Below, one piece after another: positions 35,535 to 43,579 of a stretch of 64,000 bases of DNA. The notes below the pieces were generated by a model that saw nothing but the letters and a program-made list of their open reading frames with translations, made no database searches and was not told the DNA's origin. The translations under genes were made by a program, and so were the position numbers. The DNA is taken from assembly GCA_050250395.1 (NCBI GenBank), contig JBFWOQ010000007.1, forward strand, positions 1-64,000, written 5' to 3'. The first letter of the stretch is position 1. Every line of letters starts with the position of its first letter. Origin of the DNA: JAGPUQ01 sp050250395 (lineage in GTDB: Bacteria > Pseudomonadota > Gammaproteobacteria > Pseudomonadales > Porticoccaceae).

Positions 35535-36866
35535 ATGCACCCTACCAAACCCCAGCCCGGAACCACGCCGATGGCGCTCCAAGGTCAGTCCGCCCAAAGC
35601 CCGCCAGTCCAGGATCTGTCCGCGCCCGGCCACCCGGTCCGGCACGCGTCCATCCCGGGTAATGTCAACCCGGGCAACGTGAACCCGGGTAATGTCGGGC
35701 TGTTCGTGCTCTGCCAGGCGCTGACCATGTCGATGCCCGCCTTCGTCGTCTTCGCCGGCGGCATCGTGGGTCACCTGCTGGCGCCGGACCCGGCCTATGC
35801 CACGCTGCCGGTGGCCCTGTTCATGCTGGGTTCGGCGGGTTCGATCCTGCCGCTGATCCTCGCCATGCAGCGCTTCGGGCGCAAGCGGATTTTCCTGTTC
35901 GCCGGCGCCGCCGCCTGCATCGGTTGCGCCCTCGCCATGGTGGCGCTGGTGCAGGGACGATTTGTCCTCTACTGCGCTGGCCTCGCCCTGATGGGACTGG
36001 GGCTCGCGGCGGGCCAGCAGTATCGCTTTGCCGCCATGGAGAGCGTGGCCCCGGACGATGCCGCCGGGGCGGCTTCGCGGGTGCTGCTGGGCGGGCTGAT
36101 CGCCGCGTTTCTCGGACCCGAGCTGGTGGCCTGGGGCGAGCGTCTGTTGCCGGTCCGTTATCTGGCGTCGTTCGGCCTGTTGCTGGCGGTGTTGCTCGCG
36201 GCGCTGGTGGCGCTCGGTCGCTACCGCGAGCCGAAGCACCCGGCGGATACGGGCGCGGCGGCGCAGCCGCGATCCCTGGGCGTCATCCTGCGCCAGCCCG
36301 CGGTGCCGGCCGCGATTCTGGCGGGCGCGGCCGGATTCGCGGTGATGAGTCTGGTGATGACGGCAACGCCGCTCCACATGCATGTGATCAACCACCACAG
36401 TCTGGACGCGACCAAGTGGGTGCTGCAAAGCCACATCGCCGCCATGTTCGCGCCGTCGTTCGTGGTCCCCTGGCTGGTGCGGCGGGTGGGTCTCGCCGGG
36501 CTTATCGCGCTGGGACTGGCCGCCTTCGTCGCCGTCGTCGTCGTGGTGTTTGCGCGGTTTGATTTCTTCCATTACTGGGTCGCGCTGGTGCTGCTGGGGG
36601 TGGGCTGGAATTTCCTGTTTGTCGGCGGCACGACTCTGCTGGCCGCGCACTACCGGCGGGCGGAAGCGTTCCGCATGCAGGCGCTGAACGATGTGACGCT
36701 GTTCGGCTTGCAGGCCTTCGCGGCGCTGGGAGCGGGCTGGCTGCTGACCACCTTCGGCTGGCGCACCCTGTTGCTCAGCGCGCTGCCGCCGCTGGTGCTG
36801 GCGTTGCTGGCGCTGCTCAACTGGCGCTGGCGAGCGGCGCCGCCGCGGTTGGCGGATTCGACCTGA
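35535..36866 (+). CDS. Major facilitator superfamily transporter
   Basis: A 443-residue protein. After a 52-residue Pro-rich N-terminus come 12 predicted membrane spans, with the inter-helix RFGRKR loop between helices 2 and 3. The N-terminus includes three tandem NPGNV units encoded by a 15-bp repeat. No substrate can be assigned. Its stop overlaps the ATG of the next gene (TGATG), so it is the first gene of the Mla-like unit. An ATG at 35571 is an alternative start. No clear ribosome site at either. Confidence 0.8.
   Translation: MHPTKPQPGTTPMALQGQSAQSPPVQDLSAPGHPVRHASIPGNVNPGNVNPGNVGLFVLCQALTMSMPAFVVFAGGIVGHLLAPDPAYATLPVALFMLGSAGSILPLILAMQRFGRKRIFLFAGAAACIGCALAMVALVQGRFVLYCAGLALMGLGLAAGQQYRFAAMESVAPDDAAGAASRVLLGGLIAAFLGPELVAWGERLLPVRYLASFGLLLAVLLAALVALGRYREPKHPADTGAAAQPRSLGVILRQPAVPAAILAGAAGFAVMSLVMTATPLHMHVINHHSLDATKWVLQSHIAAMFAPSFVVPWLVRRVGLAGLIALGLAAFVAVVVVVFARFDFFHYWVALVLLGVGWNFLFVGGTTLLAAHYRRAEAFRMQALNDVTLFGLQAFAALGAGWLLTTFGWRTLLLSALPPLVLALLALLNWRWRAAPPRLADST
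35654..35696 (+). repeat. 15-bp tandem repeat within a coding N-terminus
   Basis: Three units of the type CCCGGGTAATGTCAA (last truncated by 2 bp) encode the NPGNV repeats at the start of the MFS protein. Confidence 0.9.
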
Positions 36867-38035
36867 TGGCGGTAAAGGGTGCCGATGCGGGCGCGCGCCG
36901 GGCCGCTGGGGAACCGGGAGCCGTGGACCGGGAAAGAGTCCCCGAGCTGGTCGTCGCGGACGGTGCGGTACGGGTGCTGGGCGACTGGAAACTGGCGACC
37001 CTGGGGCCCCGCCTGAGGCTGCTGCGGCGCGCGCTGGCCGCGGCGGCGCGCGGCGGGCGCTGGGATCTGTCCGGTGTCACGGCGCTGGACAGCGCCGGCG
37101 CGCTGCTGCTGCTCGACGCCTGGGGCAACCGGCTGCCGGCGCAACTGGAGGTCGGCGACGCGCATCGCCGCTTGCTCGACGAACTGCGCGCCCCGGGCCT
37201 GACCCGCCTGCCGCCGCGCCGCCGGCTGACGCTGATCGGCGCGCTGGCCGCCCTGGGCGCGCGGGTGCTGGCCGGGCTGGTGGCGACGCGACAGGCGCTG
37301 ACGCTGCTGGGTCAACTGTGCGTCGAATCGGTAACCCTGATCACCGTGCCGCGCAATATTCCCGCGCGGGAGCTGTCCGCCACCCTCTACAAGGCGGGCC
37401 TGCTGGCGCTGCCCATCACCGGGCTGGTGGGGTTGCTGATCGGCGTGGTGCTCAGCTATCTGTCGGCCCTGCAATTGCGCACGCTCGGGGCCGAGTCCCT
37501 GATCGTCGATCTGGTGGGACTCGCCACCATCCGCGAGCTGGGCCCGCTGCTCGCCGCCATTCTGGTGGCGGGACGCAGCGGCTCGGCGATGACCGCGGAA
37601 CTCGGCGTGATGCGCCTCACCGAAGAACTGGACGCGCTGCGGGTGATGGGCGTCGCGCCGGTCCGGCGGCTGATCCTGCCCCGGGTACTGGGGCTCGGCG
37701 TGCTGATGCCCCTGGTAGCCTTCTGGACCAGCGCCTGCGGCATCGTGGGGGGCATGCTGGTGGCCGATCTGGAGCTTGGACTCGGCTTCGGGCAGTTTCT
37801 CACCGCGCTGCCCGATGCCGTTCCGGTGGGGACCTACTGGCTGTCGGCCGGGAAGTCGATTGTCTTTGGTCTGGTGGTGGGCGTGATCGCCTGCCACTAC
37901 GGCCTGCGGGTCGAACCCAATACCGCGAGTCTGGGGGCCGAGACCACGCGCTCGGTGGTGACCGCCATCACCCTGGTGATCCTGGTGAACGCGCTGTTCG
38001 CCATCGCCTTTCGCGATCTGGGCTGGCATGACTGA
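36866..38035 (+). CDS. mlaE: STAS-MlaE fusion, lipid ABC transporter permease
   Basis: A 389-residue permease. Residues about 25-95 form a STAS-like domain (LVVADGAVRVLGDW, WDLSGVTALDSAGALLLLDAWGN), which in E. coli is the separate MlaB protein. Residues 130-389 are the MlaE membrane domain (GLVGLLIGVVLSYLSALQLR, TIRELGPLLAAILVAGRSGSAMTAELG, EELDALRVMG). It moves phospholipids or other lipids between membranes with the ATPase and MCE proteins downstream. It overlaps the next gene by 8 bp. Confidence 0.9.
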   Translation: MAVKGADAGARRAAGEPGAVDRERVPELVVADGAVRVLGDWKLATLGPRLRLLRRALAAAARGGRWDLSGVTALDSAGALLLLDAWGNRLPAQLEVGDAHRRLLDELRAPGLTRLPPRRRLTLIGALAALGARVLAGLVATRQALTLLGQLCVESVTLITVPRNIPARELSATLYKAGLLALPITGLVGLLIGVVLSYLSALQLRTLGAESLIVDLVGLATIRELGPLLAAILVAGRSGSAMTAELGVMRLTEELDALRVMGVAPVRRLILPRVLGLGVLMPLVAFWTSACGIVGGMLVADLELGLGFGQFLTALPDAVPVGTYWLSAGKSIVFGLVVGVIACHYGLRVEPNTASLGAETTRSVVTAITLVILVNALFAIAFRDLGWHD

Positions 38036-38789
38036 GTCCGTCATCAGCCTGCGGGGCATCGTCACCCGTTTCGACGACCGGGTGATCCACGACGGGATCG
38101 ATCTCGAGGTCCGGCGCGGCGAGGTACTGGCGCTGGTCGGCGGCTCCGGCAGCGGCAAGACCACCTTGTTGCGGGCGATGATCGGACTCCAGCGTCCCCA
38201 GGCGGGAGAGGTGGCCGTCTTTGGCCGGGATATGCTGGCTGTGCGGGGTGCGGAGCTGGCCGCATTGCGCCGCCGCTGGGGCGTGCTGTTTCAGCACGGC
38301 GCGCTGTTTTCGGCGCTGCCGGTGGCCGACAATATCGCCTTTCCCCTGCGCGAACTGAAGCGTCTGCGCCGCACCGAGATCGACCGTCTGGTGCTGCGCA
38401 AGCTGATGCAGGTGGGGTTGCAGGCGGAGGACGGCGCGCGCCTGCCGGCGGAGCTGTCCGGCGGCATGATCAAGCGCGCGGCGCTGGCGCGTTCGCTCGC
38501 CCTGGAGCCCGAGCTGCTGCTGCTGGATGAGCCCACTGCGGGCCTGGATCCGCTGGCGAGCGAGCAGTTCGTCGCGCTGATCCGGCGCCTGCGCACCGAC
38601 CTCGGGCTGACGGTGGTGATGGTGACTCACGACCTCGACACCATCCGCGATCTCTGTGACCGCATCGCCGTGCTCGCCGAGCGGCGGATCGTGGCGCTCG
38701 GCAGTCTGGCTGAAGTGACGGCGATCGGGCATCCTTTCGTGCGCGATTATTTTCTCGGCACGCGCGGCGCGCGCCGTGTGGTCGACTGA
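38028..38789 (+). CDS. mlaF: Lipid ABC transporter ATPase (MlaF-like)
   Basis: A 253-residue ABC ATPase: Walker A GGSGSGKTT (about 39-47), Q-loop in LFQHGALFSALPVADNI, signature LSGGMIKRAALARSLA, Walker B LLLLDEPTAGLDP, and H-loop VMVTHDL. The GGM variant of the signature and the LFQHGALF segment are those of MlaF-type proteins. It powers the MlaE permease encoded just upstream. Confidence 0.92.
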   Translation: MTESVISLRGIVTRFDDRVIHDGIDLEVRRGEVLALVGGSGSGKTTLLRAMIGLQRPQAGEVAVFGRDMLAVRGAELAALRRRWGVLFQHGALFSALPVADNIAFPLRELKRLRRTEIDRLVLRKLMQVGLQAEDGARLPAELSGGMIKRAALARSLALEPELLLLDEPTAGLDPLASEQFVALIRRLRTDLGLTVVMVTHDLDTIRDLCDRIAVLAERRIVALGSLAEVTAIGHPFVRDYFLGTRGARRVVD

Positions 38790-38799
38790 CGGGGGAGCC

Positions 38800-39726
38800 G
38801 TGGAACGCAACGCCTACGCCTTGGCGACCGGAGTATTCGTGGTGCTGCTGGGTATCGGTCTGCTGCTGGCGGCGCGCTGGCTGCAGGGGCCCGCGATCGA
38901 TTATCGGCCCTACCAGCTCGTCGCCAGGACATCGGTGGCGGGGCTGGCTCCCTATTCCAAGGTCTATTATCGCGGCGTCGATGTCGGCCAGGTGACCGCC
39001 ATCCGGTTTGCGTCGGACGGCTCGCGCGACATTCTCATCGACATCGTTCTGGAGCCCCGGGTGCCGGTCACCGGCAATACCTACGGCGTGCTCAAGTCCC
39101 AGGGGCTGACCGGCCTGTCCCTGGTGGAGCTGCTCGACGACGGGCCTCTGGACGCGCCACGCCTGGCCACCGGCGCGACCGCCCCCACGCGGATTCCCAT
39201 GCGACCCTCGCTGCTCGAATCCTTCCAGACGGTGGGACAGGGCATCGCCGAGCAGATCCAGCTGTTGAGCAGCAACGCCAACCGGCTGTTCACCCCGGAC
39301 ACCATCGACCGCATCGGTCGCATCATGGTCAATCTGGAGCACATCAGCGTCCGTGTCGACGCATTGCTCACGGCCACCCGTCCGGCCCTCGACCGGTTGC
39401 CGCCCATGCTCGCCCAGGGCGATGCCGCGCTGGCGGAGGCCGGCGTCACGCTGCGCGCGCTGCGCACTGCGCTGGACCTGTTCCAGCAGCGATTGGGCGA
39501 GGCGGGCGCCATCGCCGCGCGCACCGAGGCGAGGGTACAGGACATCGGCGACAAGGTGACAACCTCCACCCTGCCCGAGCTGGATGCGTCCGTGGCCGCG
39601 GTCGCCGCCGCCGCGAAACGCTTCGAGCAGCTCGCCGCGGCGCTGGAGCGCGATCCGCCGGCGCTGTTGCTCGGCACGACACCCGTGCCGCCGGGACCGG
39701 GCGAGCCCGGCTATCACCGAGACTGA
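38800..39726 (+). CDS. MCE-domain protein (MlaD-like)
   Basis: A 308-residue membrane-anchored periplasmic protein. One N-terminal span (ATGVFVVLLGIGLLLAARWL) is followed by the MCE domain (about 30-115: SVAGLAPYSKVYYRGVDVGQ, LKSQGLTGLSLVELLD). A long helical C-terminus (about 145-290) may form a needle or hexamerisation helix. It binds the transported lipid with the ABC core. The GTG at 38800 is preferred as start; it has GGGGGAG immediately upstream. A GTG at 38776 overlapping the ATPase gene is an alternative. Confidence 0.85.
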   Translation: MERNAYALATGVFVVLLGIGLLLAARWLQGPAIDYRPYQLVARTSVAGLAPYSKVYYRGVDVGQVTAIRFASDGSRDILIDIVLEPRVPVTGNTYGVLKSQGLTGLSLVELLDDGPLDAPRLATGATAPTRIPMRPSLLESFQTVGQGIAEQIQLLSSNANRLFTPDTIDRIGRIMVNLEHISVRVDALLTATRPALDRLPPMLAQGDAALAEAGVTLRALRTALDLFQQRLGEAGAIAARTEARVQDIGDKVTTSTLPELDASVAAVAAAAKRFEQLAAALERDPPALLLGTTPVPPGPGEPGYHRD

Positions 39727-39729
39727 TTC

Positions 39730-40332
39730 GTGGCCATCCCCATGCCCAAGCTGTTGGCTTTCCTGCCCGTGCTCATGCTCTCCCTGCTGGCACTGGCGCT
39801 GCCTGCCTGTCAGCTCGTGCCCGAGCGACCACCGGCGCCCGTGCTGCACGATCTGGGCACCGCGCCGCGCGCCAGCCTGGCGCTGTCCTGGCGGCCCCAG
39901 TTGCAGGTGACGGCGCCGCCCTGGCTCGACGGCGGCGCGGTACATTACCGGCTGCCGGACGGTGCTACGCAGCTTGCCGCGTATCGCGGTCATCGCTGGG
40001 CGGCACCGCCCTCGCAATTGCTCGCCCAGCGCTTGCAACTGCTGCTCGCACCGCCCGCCCCGGCAGCGCCCGTGCGGCTGGTGGAAATCGACCTGCACGG
40101 TTTCGAACAGCGGTTTCCGGCCGCCGGCGGCGCCCAGGCAGCCCTGGCCGCGCGCGTCACCCTGTTCGAACGCCGGGGTGGGCCGGTGCTCGCCAGTCGC
40201 GATTTCGCGCTCGCGGTGCCCTGCGCCAGCGCCGACGTGGACGGCGGCGTGGCCGCCCTAGCGGCGGGCATGGCGACCCTGGCGCAGGAGATCGCGCAAT
40301 GGCTGGCCGTCACCGGCAGCCTGGCGCCGTGA
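39730..40332 (+). CDS. ABC-type transport auxiliary lipoprotein (PqiC-like)
   Basis: A 200-residue outer-membrane-type lipoprotein. The signal peptide ends in a lipobox (LALPAC, Cys27). The rest has the auxiliary lipoprotein fold: LALSWRPQLQVTAPPWLDGGAVHYR, then RLVEIDLHGFEQRF, and a terminal helix. In MCE systems such lipoproteins receive the substrate at the outer membrane, so it may do the job MlaC/MlaA perform elsewhere. The GTG start is 3 bp after the MCE gene stop. Confidence 0.78.
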   Translation: MAIPMPKLLAFLPVLMLSLLALALPACQLVPERPPAPVLHDLGTAPRASLALSWRPQLQVTAPPWLDGGAVHYRLPDGATQLAAYRGHRWAAPPSQLLAQRLQLLLAPPAPAAPVRLVEIDLHGFEQRFPAAGGAQAALAARVTLFERRGGPVLASRDFALAVPCASADVDGGVAALAAGMATLAQEIAQWLAVTGSLAP

Positions 40333-40856
40333 CCCGGGCCCGGAGCGAATGCGCGCTGGGCGCCGAGCGCCGCGCCGAAGTCGTCGCCGCCACCGGTAGC
40401 TGGTTGCGTCGCGCGCGCTCTCTCTACGGACATCCGCTGCCGGACATTCCGGTGCACTTCGATCTGTTCGGGCGTTCGGCCGGCATGTACCGGGTGCGCG
40501 GAAAACAGCGCGAGATTCGCTACAACCCGGTGATCTTCGCGGGCTGGTACGCCGAAAACATCGCCGATACCGTGCCCCACGAAGTTGCCCACTATGTCGT
40601 CGACATGCTGCACGGGCGCCGCGCGCGGCCCCACGGCGCCGAGTGGCGCGGGGTCATGGCAAGCTTCGGCCTGGTCGCCAGACGTACCGGCGATTTCGAT
40701 CTGAGCGGCCTGCCCCTGCGTCGCGAGCGTCGCTTCGCCTATGTCTGTCCCTGCATGCGCCACGAGCTGAGCGCGACCCGCCACAACCGCGTGTCCCGGG
40801 GTGAGCGCCGCTACCGCTGCCTCGTCTGCGGTGGCGAGCTGGTGCCGGCCGGCTAA
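40329..40856 (+). CDS. SprT-like zinc metallopeptidase domain protein
   Basis: A 175-residue protein with an HEVAHYVVD (HExxH) zinc site, a downstream third ligand region (PHGAEWRGVM), and a C-terminal zinc ribbon (CPC...CLVCGG). SprT-like proteins resemble Spartan, a DNA-protein crosslink protease, though bacterial members are not well studied. Its GTG start overlaps the lipoprotein stop (GTGA), so it belongs to the same transcript, an unexpected partner for a lipid transporter. Confidence 0.82.
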   Translation: MTRARSECALGAERRAEVVAATGSWLRRARSLYGHPLPDIPVHFDLFGRSAGMYRVRGKQREIRYNPVIFAGWYAENIADTVPHEVAHYVVDMLHGRRARPHGAEWRGVMASFGLVARRTGDFDLSGLPLRRERRFAYVCPCMRHELSATRHNRVSRGERRYRCLVCGGELVPAG

Positions 40857-40880
40857 TAGTGCGACGCCTAAACAGGGCAA

Positions 40881-40973
40881 CGTCATGCCCGCGCATGCGG
40901 GCATCCAGTTTTGCCCGGAAGTTCAGCGGCTGTCGGGGGCCGGGACTGGATTCCCGCGTGCGCGGGAATGACG
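40881..40973. repeat. Inverted pair of REP-like palindromes
   Basis: CGTCATGCCCGCGCATGCGGG plus ATCCAG (40881-40908) faces CTGGATTCCCGCG and its partner (40946-40973), so the whole is an inverted pair of about 28-bp palindromes. Typical of REP sequences in gammaproteobacterial genomes. The remainder of 40857-41075 shows no gene. Confidence 0.8.
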
Positions 40974-41075
40974 ACGGCTGGTAAATGTGTCGAAACTTGC
41001 GTGCTGTGGAACTAGCCAGACGCCCGCAAAAAATCCGCGTGCCGTTCCATCTTCTGTCAAAAGGGAAGCCCGTTC

Positions 41076-41894
41076 ATGAAGCCACTGTTTGAACGTCGAG
41101 GTGATGTGTTTGTCCCGACCGAGCACTGCGCCAGTCCCTGGGGGCCGGTGACCATTCACGGCGGTGCGTCGAGCGGCCTGCTGGCGTGGGCGCTGGAAGC
41201 GCGGATTCCTGCCGGCATGCAGCTCGCGCGCCTCACCGTCGATCTGTACCGTCCCGTGCCCCGGGAGCCGCTGGGGGTTGTCGCGCGCGTGGTGCGCGAG
41301 GGCCGGCGCCTGCGCCTGCTGGAGGCCCTGCTGTATCACGACGGGCGCGAGATCGGCCGCGCCAGCGCGCTGGCGCTGGCCACCGCCGAGGTGGCGATTC
41401 CGGCGCACGCACGGCTCGACGAGCAACCGCCGGCGCCGCTGCGGGAAGCCCTGGAGCGGCCGCCGGTGATCGGCGTCAACGCCATCGCCAACCGGGGCGG
41501 GCGCGAATATTCCGCCGGGCTGCACACGCTGGTGCCGCTCAAGCCGGTGGCGCTGGAACTCGGCGGCGGGCGCGGCTGTACCTGGGTGCAGTTGCCGGTG
41601 GAGTTGATCGGCGGCATTCCCAACTCGCCGCTGGTGCGGGTCGCCACCCTCGCTGACTTCGGCAACGGCTTCGCGCAGTTGCATCTGGATGCGGGCACCG
41701 GGTTCATCAATGCCGATCTCACCCTCAACCTGCACCGCCTGCCGGAAGGCGAATGGATCGGCATCGACGCCCGTACCCGCGCCCAACCCCACGGCCTGGC
41801 GATGGCGGAATCCGAACTCTACGATGCGCGCGGGCTGATCGGGCGGGTGAGTCAGTCGAACCTGACCATGGCGAGGTTGGGTGACACGGGCTGA
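41076..41894 (+). CDS. Double-hotdog thioesterase family protein
   Basis: A 272-residue protein with two hotdog-like halves, as in TesB/4HBT_3 proteins. The N-half has WGPVTIHGGASSGLLAWALEA and LTVDLYRPVPREPL; the C-half has WVQLPVELIGGIPNSPLVRVATLADFGNG and GFINADLTLNLHR. It should hydrolyse an acyl-CoA thioester. It converges with the enoyl-CoA hydratase gene; both fit fatty-acid metabolism. AGGGAAG precedes the ATG. Confidence 0.82.
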   Translation: MKPLFERRGDVFVPTEHCASPWGPVTIHGGASSGLLAWALEARIPAGMQLARLTVDLYRPVPREPLGVVARVVREGRRLRLLEALLYHDGREIGRASALALATAEVAIPAHARLDEQPPAPLREALERPPVIGVNAIANRGGREYSAGLHTLVPLKPVALELGGGRGCTWVQLPVELIGGIPNSPLVRVATLADFGNGFAQLHLDAGTGFINADLTLNLHRLPEGEWIGIDARTRAQPHGLAMAESELYDARGLIGRVSQSNLTMARLGDTG

Positions 41895-41945
41895 GGCCGC
41901 CGCCGTGCTTCCCCGGCGTGTTCCCTACCGCTCATTTCCCCGAGC

Positions 41946-42734
41946 TTATTCGCCAACGAAGGCCGGCTTGGTCTTCGCCTTGAACGCCGCCACGCCCGCC
42001 AGGCCATCGCGGCTGCCGCCGGCGGCGACCATGGTCTCCTGTTCGAGCGCCAGTTGTCGGGTCATGTCGTTGCCGAAACTCGCCAGCAGCATGCGCCGGG
42101 CCGCGCCATAAGCGGCGGTGGCGCCGGCGGCGAGCTGGTTGGCCAGCGCATCGACGCGGTCCGCGAGCGCCTCGGGCGCCACCACTTCATTCACCAGACC
42201 CCAGTCCATGGCCTCCGCGGCGCTCAGGCGGCGGTTGGTGATCATCAGTTCCTCGGTCTTGCGCAGACCGATCTGGCGCGGCAGGAAGTAGGTGGCGCCA
42301 CCGTCCGGGGTCAGTCCGATGCCGGTGTAGGCCATGGTGAAACTCGCCGCGGTGCTGGCGATCACCAGACTGCACGAGCTCAGCAGCGACAGTCCGGCAC
42401 CGGCGGCGACGCCCTGCACGGCGGCGATCACCGGCGCGTTCATGGTGGAGAGTATTGCCACCGCCGGGTGGAAGATTTCGATGAGTTCGTCGAGCGCGGT
42501 CGGCAACCGGTCGCCGGCACCGGCAAAGGTGACGATGTCGCCACCCGCGCAGAAAACCTTGCCGTCGGCGTCCAGAATGACGGCGCGCACGCTCTGGTCG
42601 TCGCGGCAGCGTTGCGCGGCGTCCAGCAGCTCGGTGCCCATGGCGAAGTTGAGCGCGTTGGCGGCGTCCGGACGGGCCAGCGTGATGCGGGCGACGGCGC
42701 CGATGCGAGCGAAGCGGAGGGTGGTGTAGGACAT
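41946..42734 (-). CDS. Enoyl-CoA hydratase/isomerase family protein
   Basis: A 262-residue crotonase-fold protein. The first oxyanion-hole segment is FCAGGDIVTFAGAG, and the second is AAVQGVAAGAGLSLLSSCSLVIAS. The second catalytic Glu position is occupied in FTMAYTGIGLTPDGGATYFLPR by residues typical of the PaaG/isomerase type. It probably hydrates or isomerises an enoyl-CoA in beta-oxidation. Start chosen at 42734 (MSYTTLRF), the common N-terminus; a longer frame extends to 42806. Confidence 0.88.
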   Translation of the reverse strand: MSYTTLRFARIGAVARITLARPDAANALNFAMGTELLDAAQRCRDDQSVRAVILDADGKVFCAGGDIVTFAGAGDRLPTALDELIEIFHPAVAILSTMNAPVIAAVQGVAAGAGLSLLSSCSLVIASTAASFTMAYTGIGLTPDGGATYFLPRQIGLRKTEELMITNRRLSAAEAMDWGLVNEVVAPEALADRVDALANQLAAGATAAYGAARRMLLASFGNDMTRQLALEQETMVAAGGSRDGLAGVAAFKAKTKPAFVGE

Positions 42735-42848
42735 GATGGCGCCTGTCGCGTCAGGGTTTCGGGCCATGGTACGCGCGGGTCCGCCCGGGGTCCAAGCGGT
42801 GACCATCGAATCGGCCGCGGCTTCGGCGACTGCCCTTCGGCGACTGCC

Positions 42849-43490
42849 TCAGAAGGCGATCTTCAGCGCCGTACCCAGATCGCGGATCGCCTGGGCTTCG
42901 GACACCACCTTGATGGTGGTCATGCCAAGCAGGCGCGCCGGTTTGAGGTTGATGCCGAGGTCATCGAGGTAAAGCACCCGCGCCGGCTCGACGCCCAGCC
43001 GTTCGCAGGCCAGCAGATAGAACTCCGGCTGCGGTTTGCGCATGCCTTCGCGGCTCGATTCCAGCACATGCTCGAAGAGCGACATCGCCGCTTTCACCTG
43101 CGCCGCGTTCTCTGGCGAGCGTGACATGCCGGGGCCGTGCCCGGCGCGCACATTGTTGGTGAGGCAGGCGATCTTGAAATCCTGCTTGCAGCGTCGCAGC
43201 ACCTCGACCATGCGCGGGCGCACGTCGCCACTCAACAGCGCTATCACGTCGCGACCGGGGATGGGGTGGCCGGCGGCGCGGGATTCTTCCAGAAACAGCG
43301 GATCGAATTCCTCGATGCCGATGCGGCTGGATTCGAATTGCGCCCAGGCGTTGGTGTCGGGATTGGTGGCGTTGATGCGCCGGATGAAGTCGAGCGGCAG
43401 CCCGTGTTCCGCCTCATAGCGGTTGAAAGCCTCGAACGGCGAGGTGGTGATGACCCCACCGAAATCCCAGAGCACGGCCTGAAAGGACAT
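42849..43490 (-). CDS. HAD-family hydrolase (subfamily IA)
   Basis: A 213-residue phosphatase-like protein of the group related to the N-domain of soluble epoxide hydrolase and ACAD10. Motif I is VLWDFGGVITTSPF, in which the first Asp is present and the second is replaced by Gly; motif II is ACLTNN, then KPQPEFYLLAC with the motif III Lys, and VLYLDDLGINL (motif IV). Since the general acid Asp (DxD) is missing, activity may differ from a standard phosphatase. Substrate unknown. Confidence 0.82.
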   Translation of the reverse strand: MSFQAVLWDFGGVITTSPFEAFNRYEAEHGLPLDFIRRINATNPDTNAWAQFESSRIGIEEFDPLFLEESRAAGHPIPGRDVIALLSGDVRPRMVEVLRRCKQDFKIACLTNNVRAGHGPGMSRSPENAAQVKAAMSLFEHVLESSREGMRKPQPEFYLLACERLGVEPARVLYLDDLGINLKPARLLGMTTIKVVSEAQAIRDLGTALKIAF

Positions 43491-43579
43491 GGAACCACTT
43501 CCCCGCGGTGACGACAGCGCGCCATGGTAGGCAGGCGCGGGGCGCGGCGCAAACCGGGCGCGGGTGTCCGTGTCGCCGT

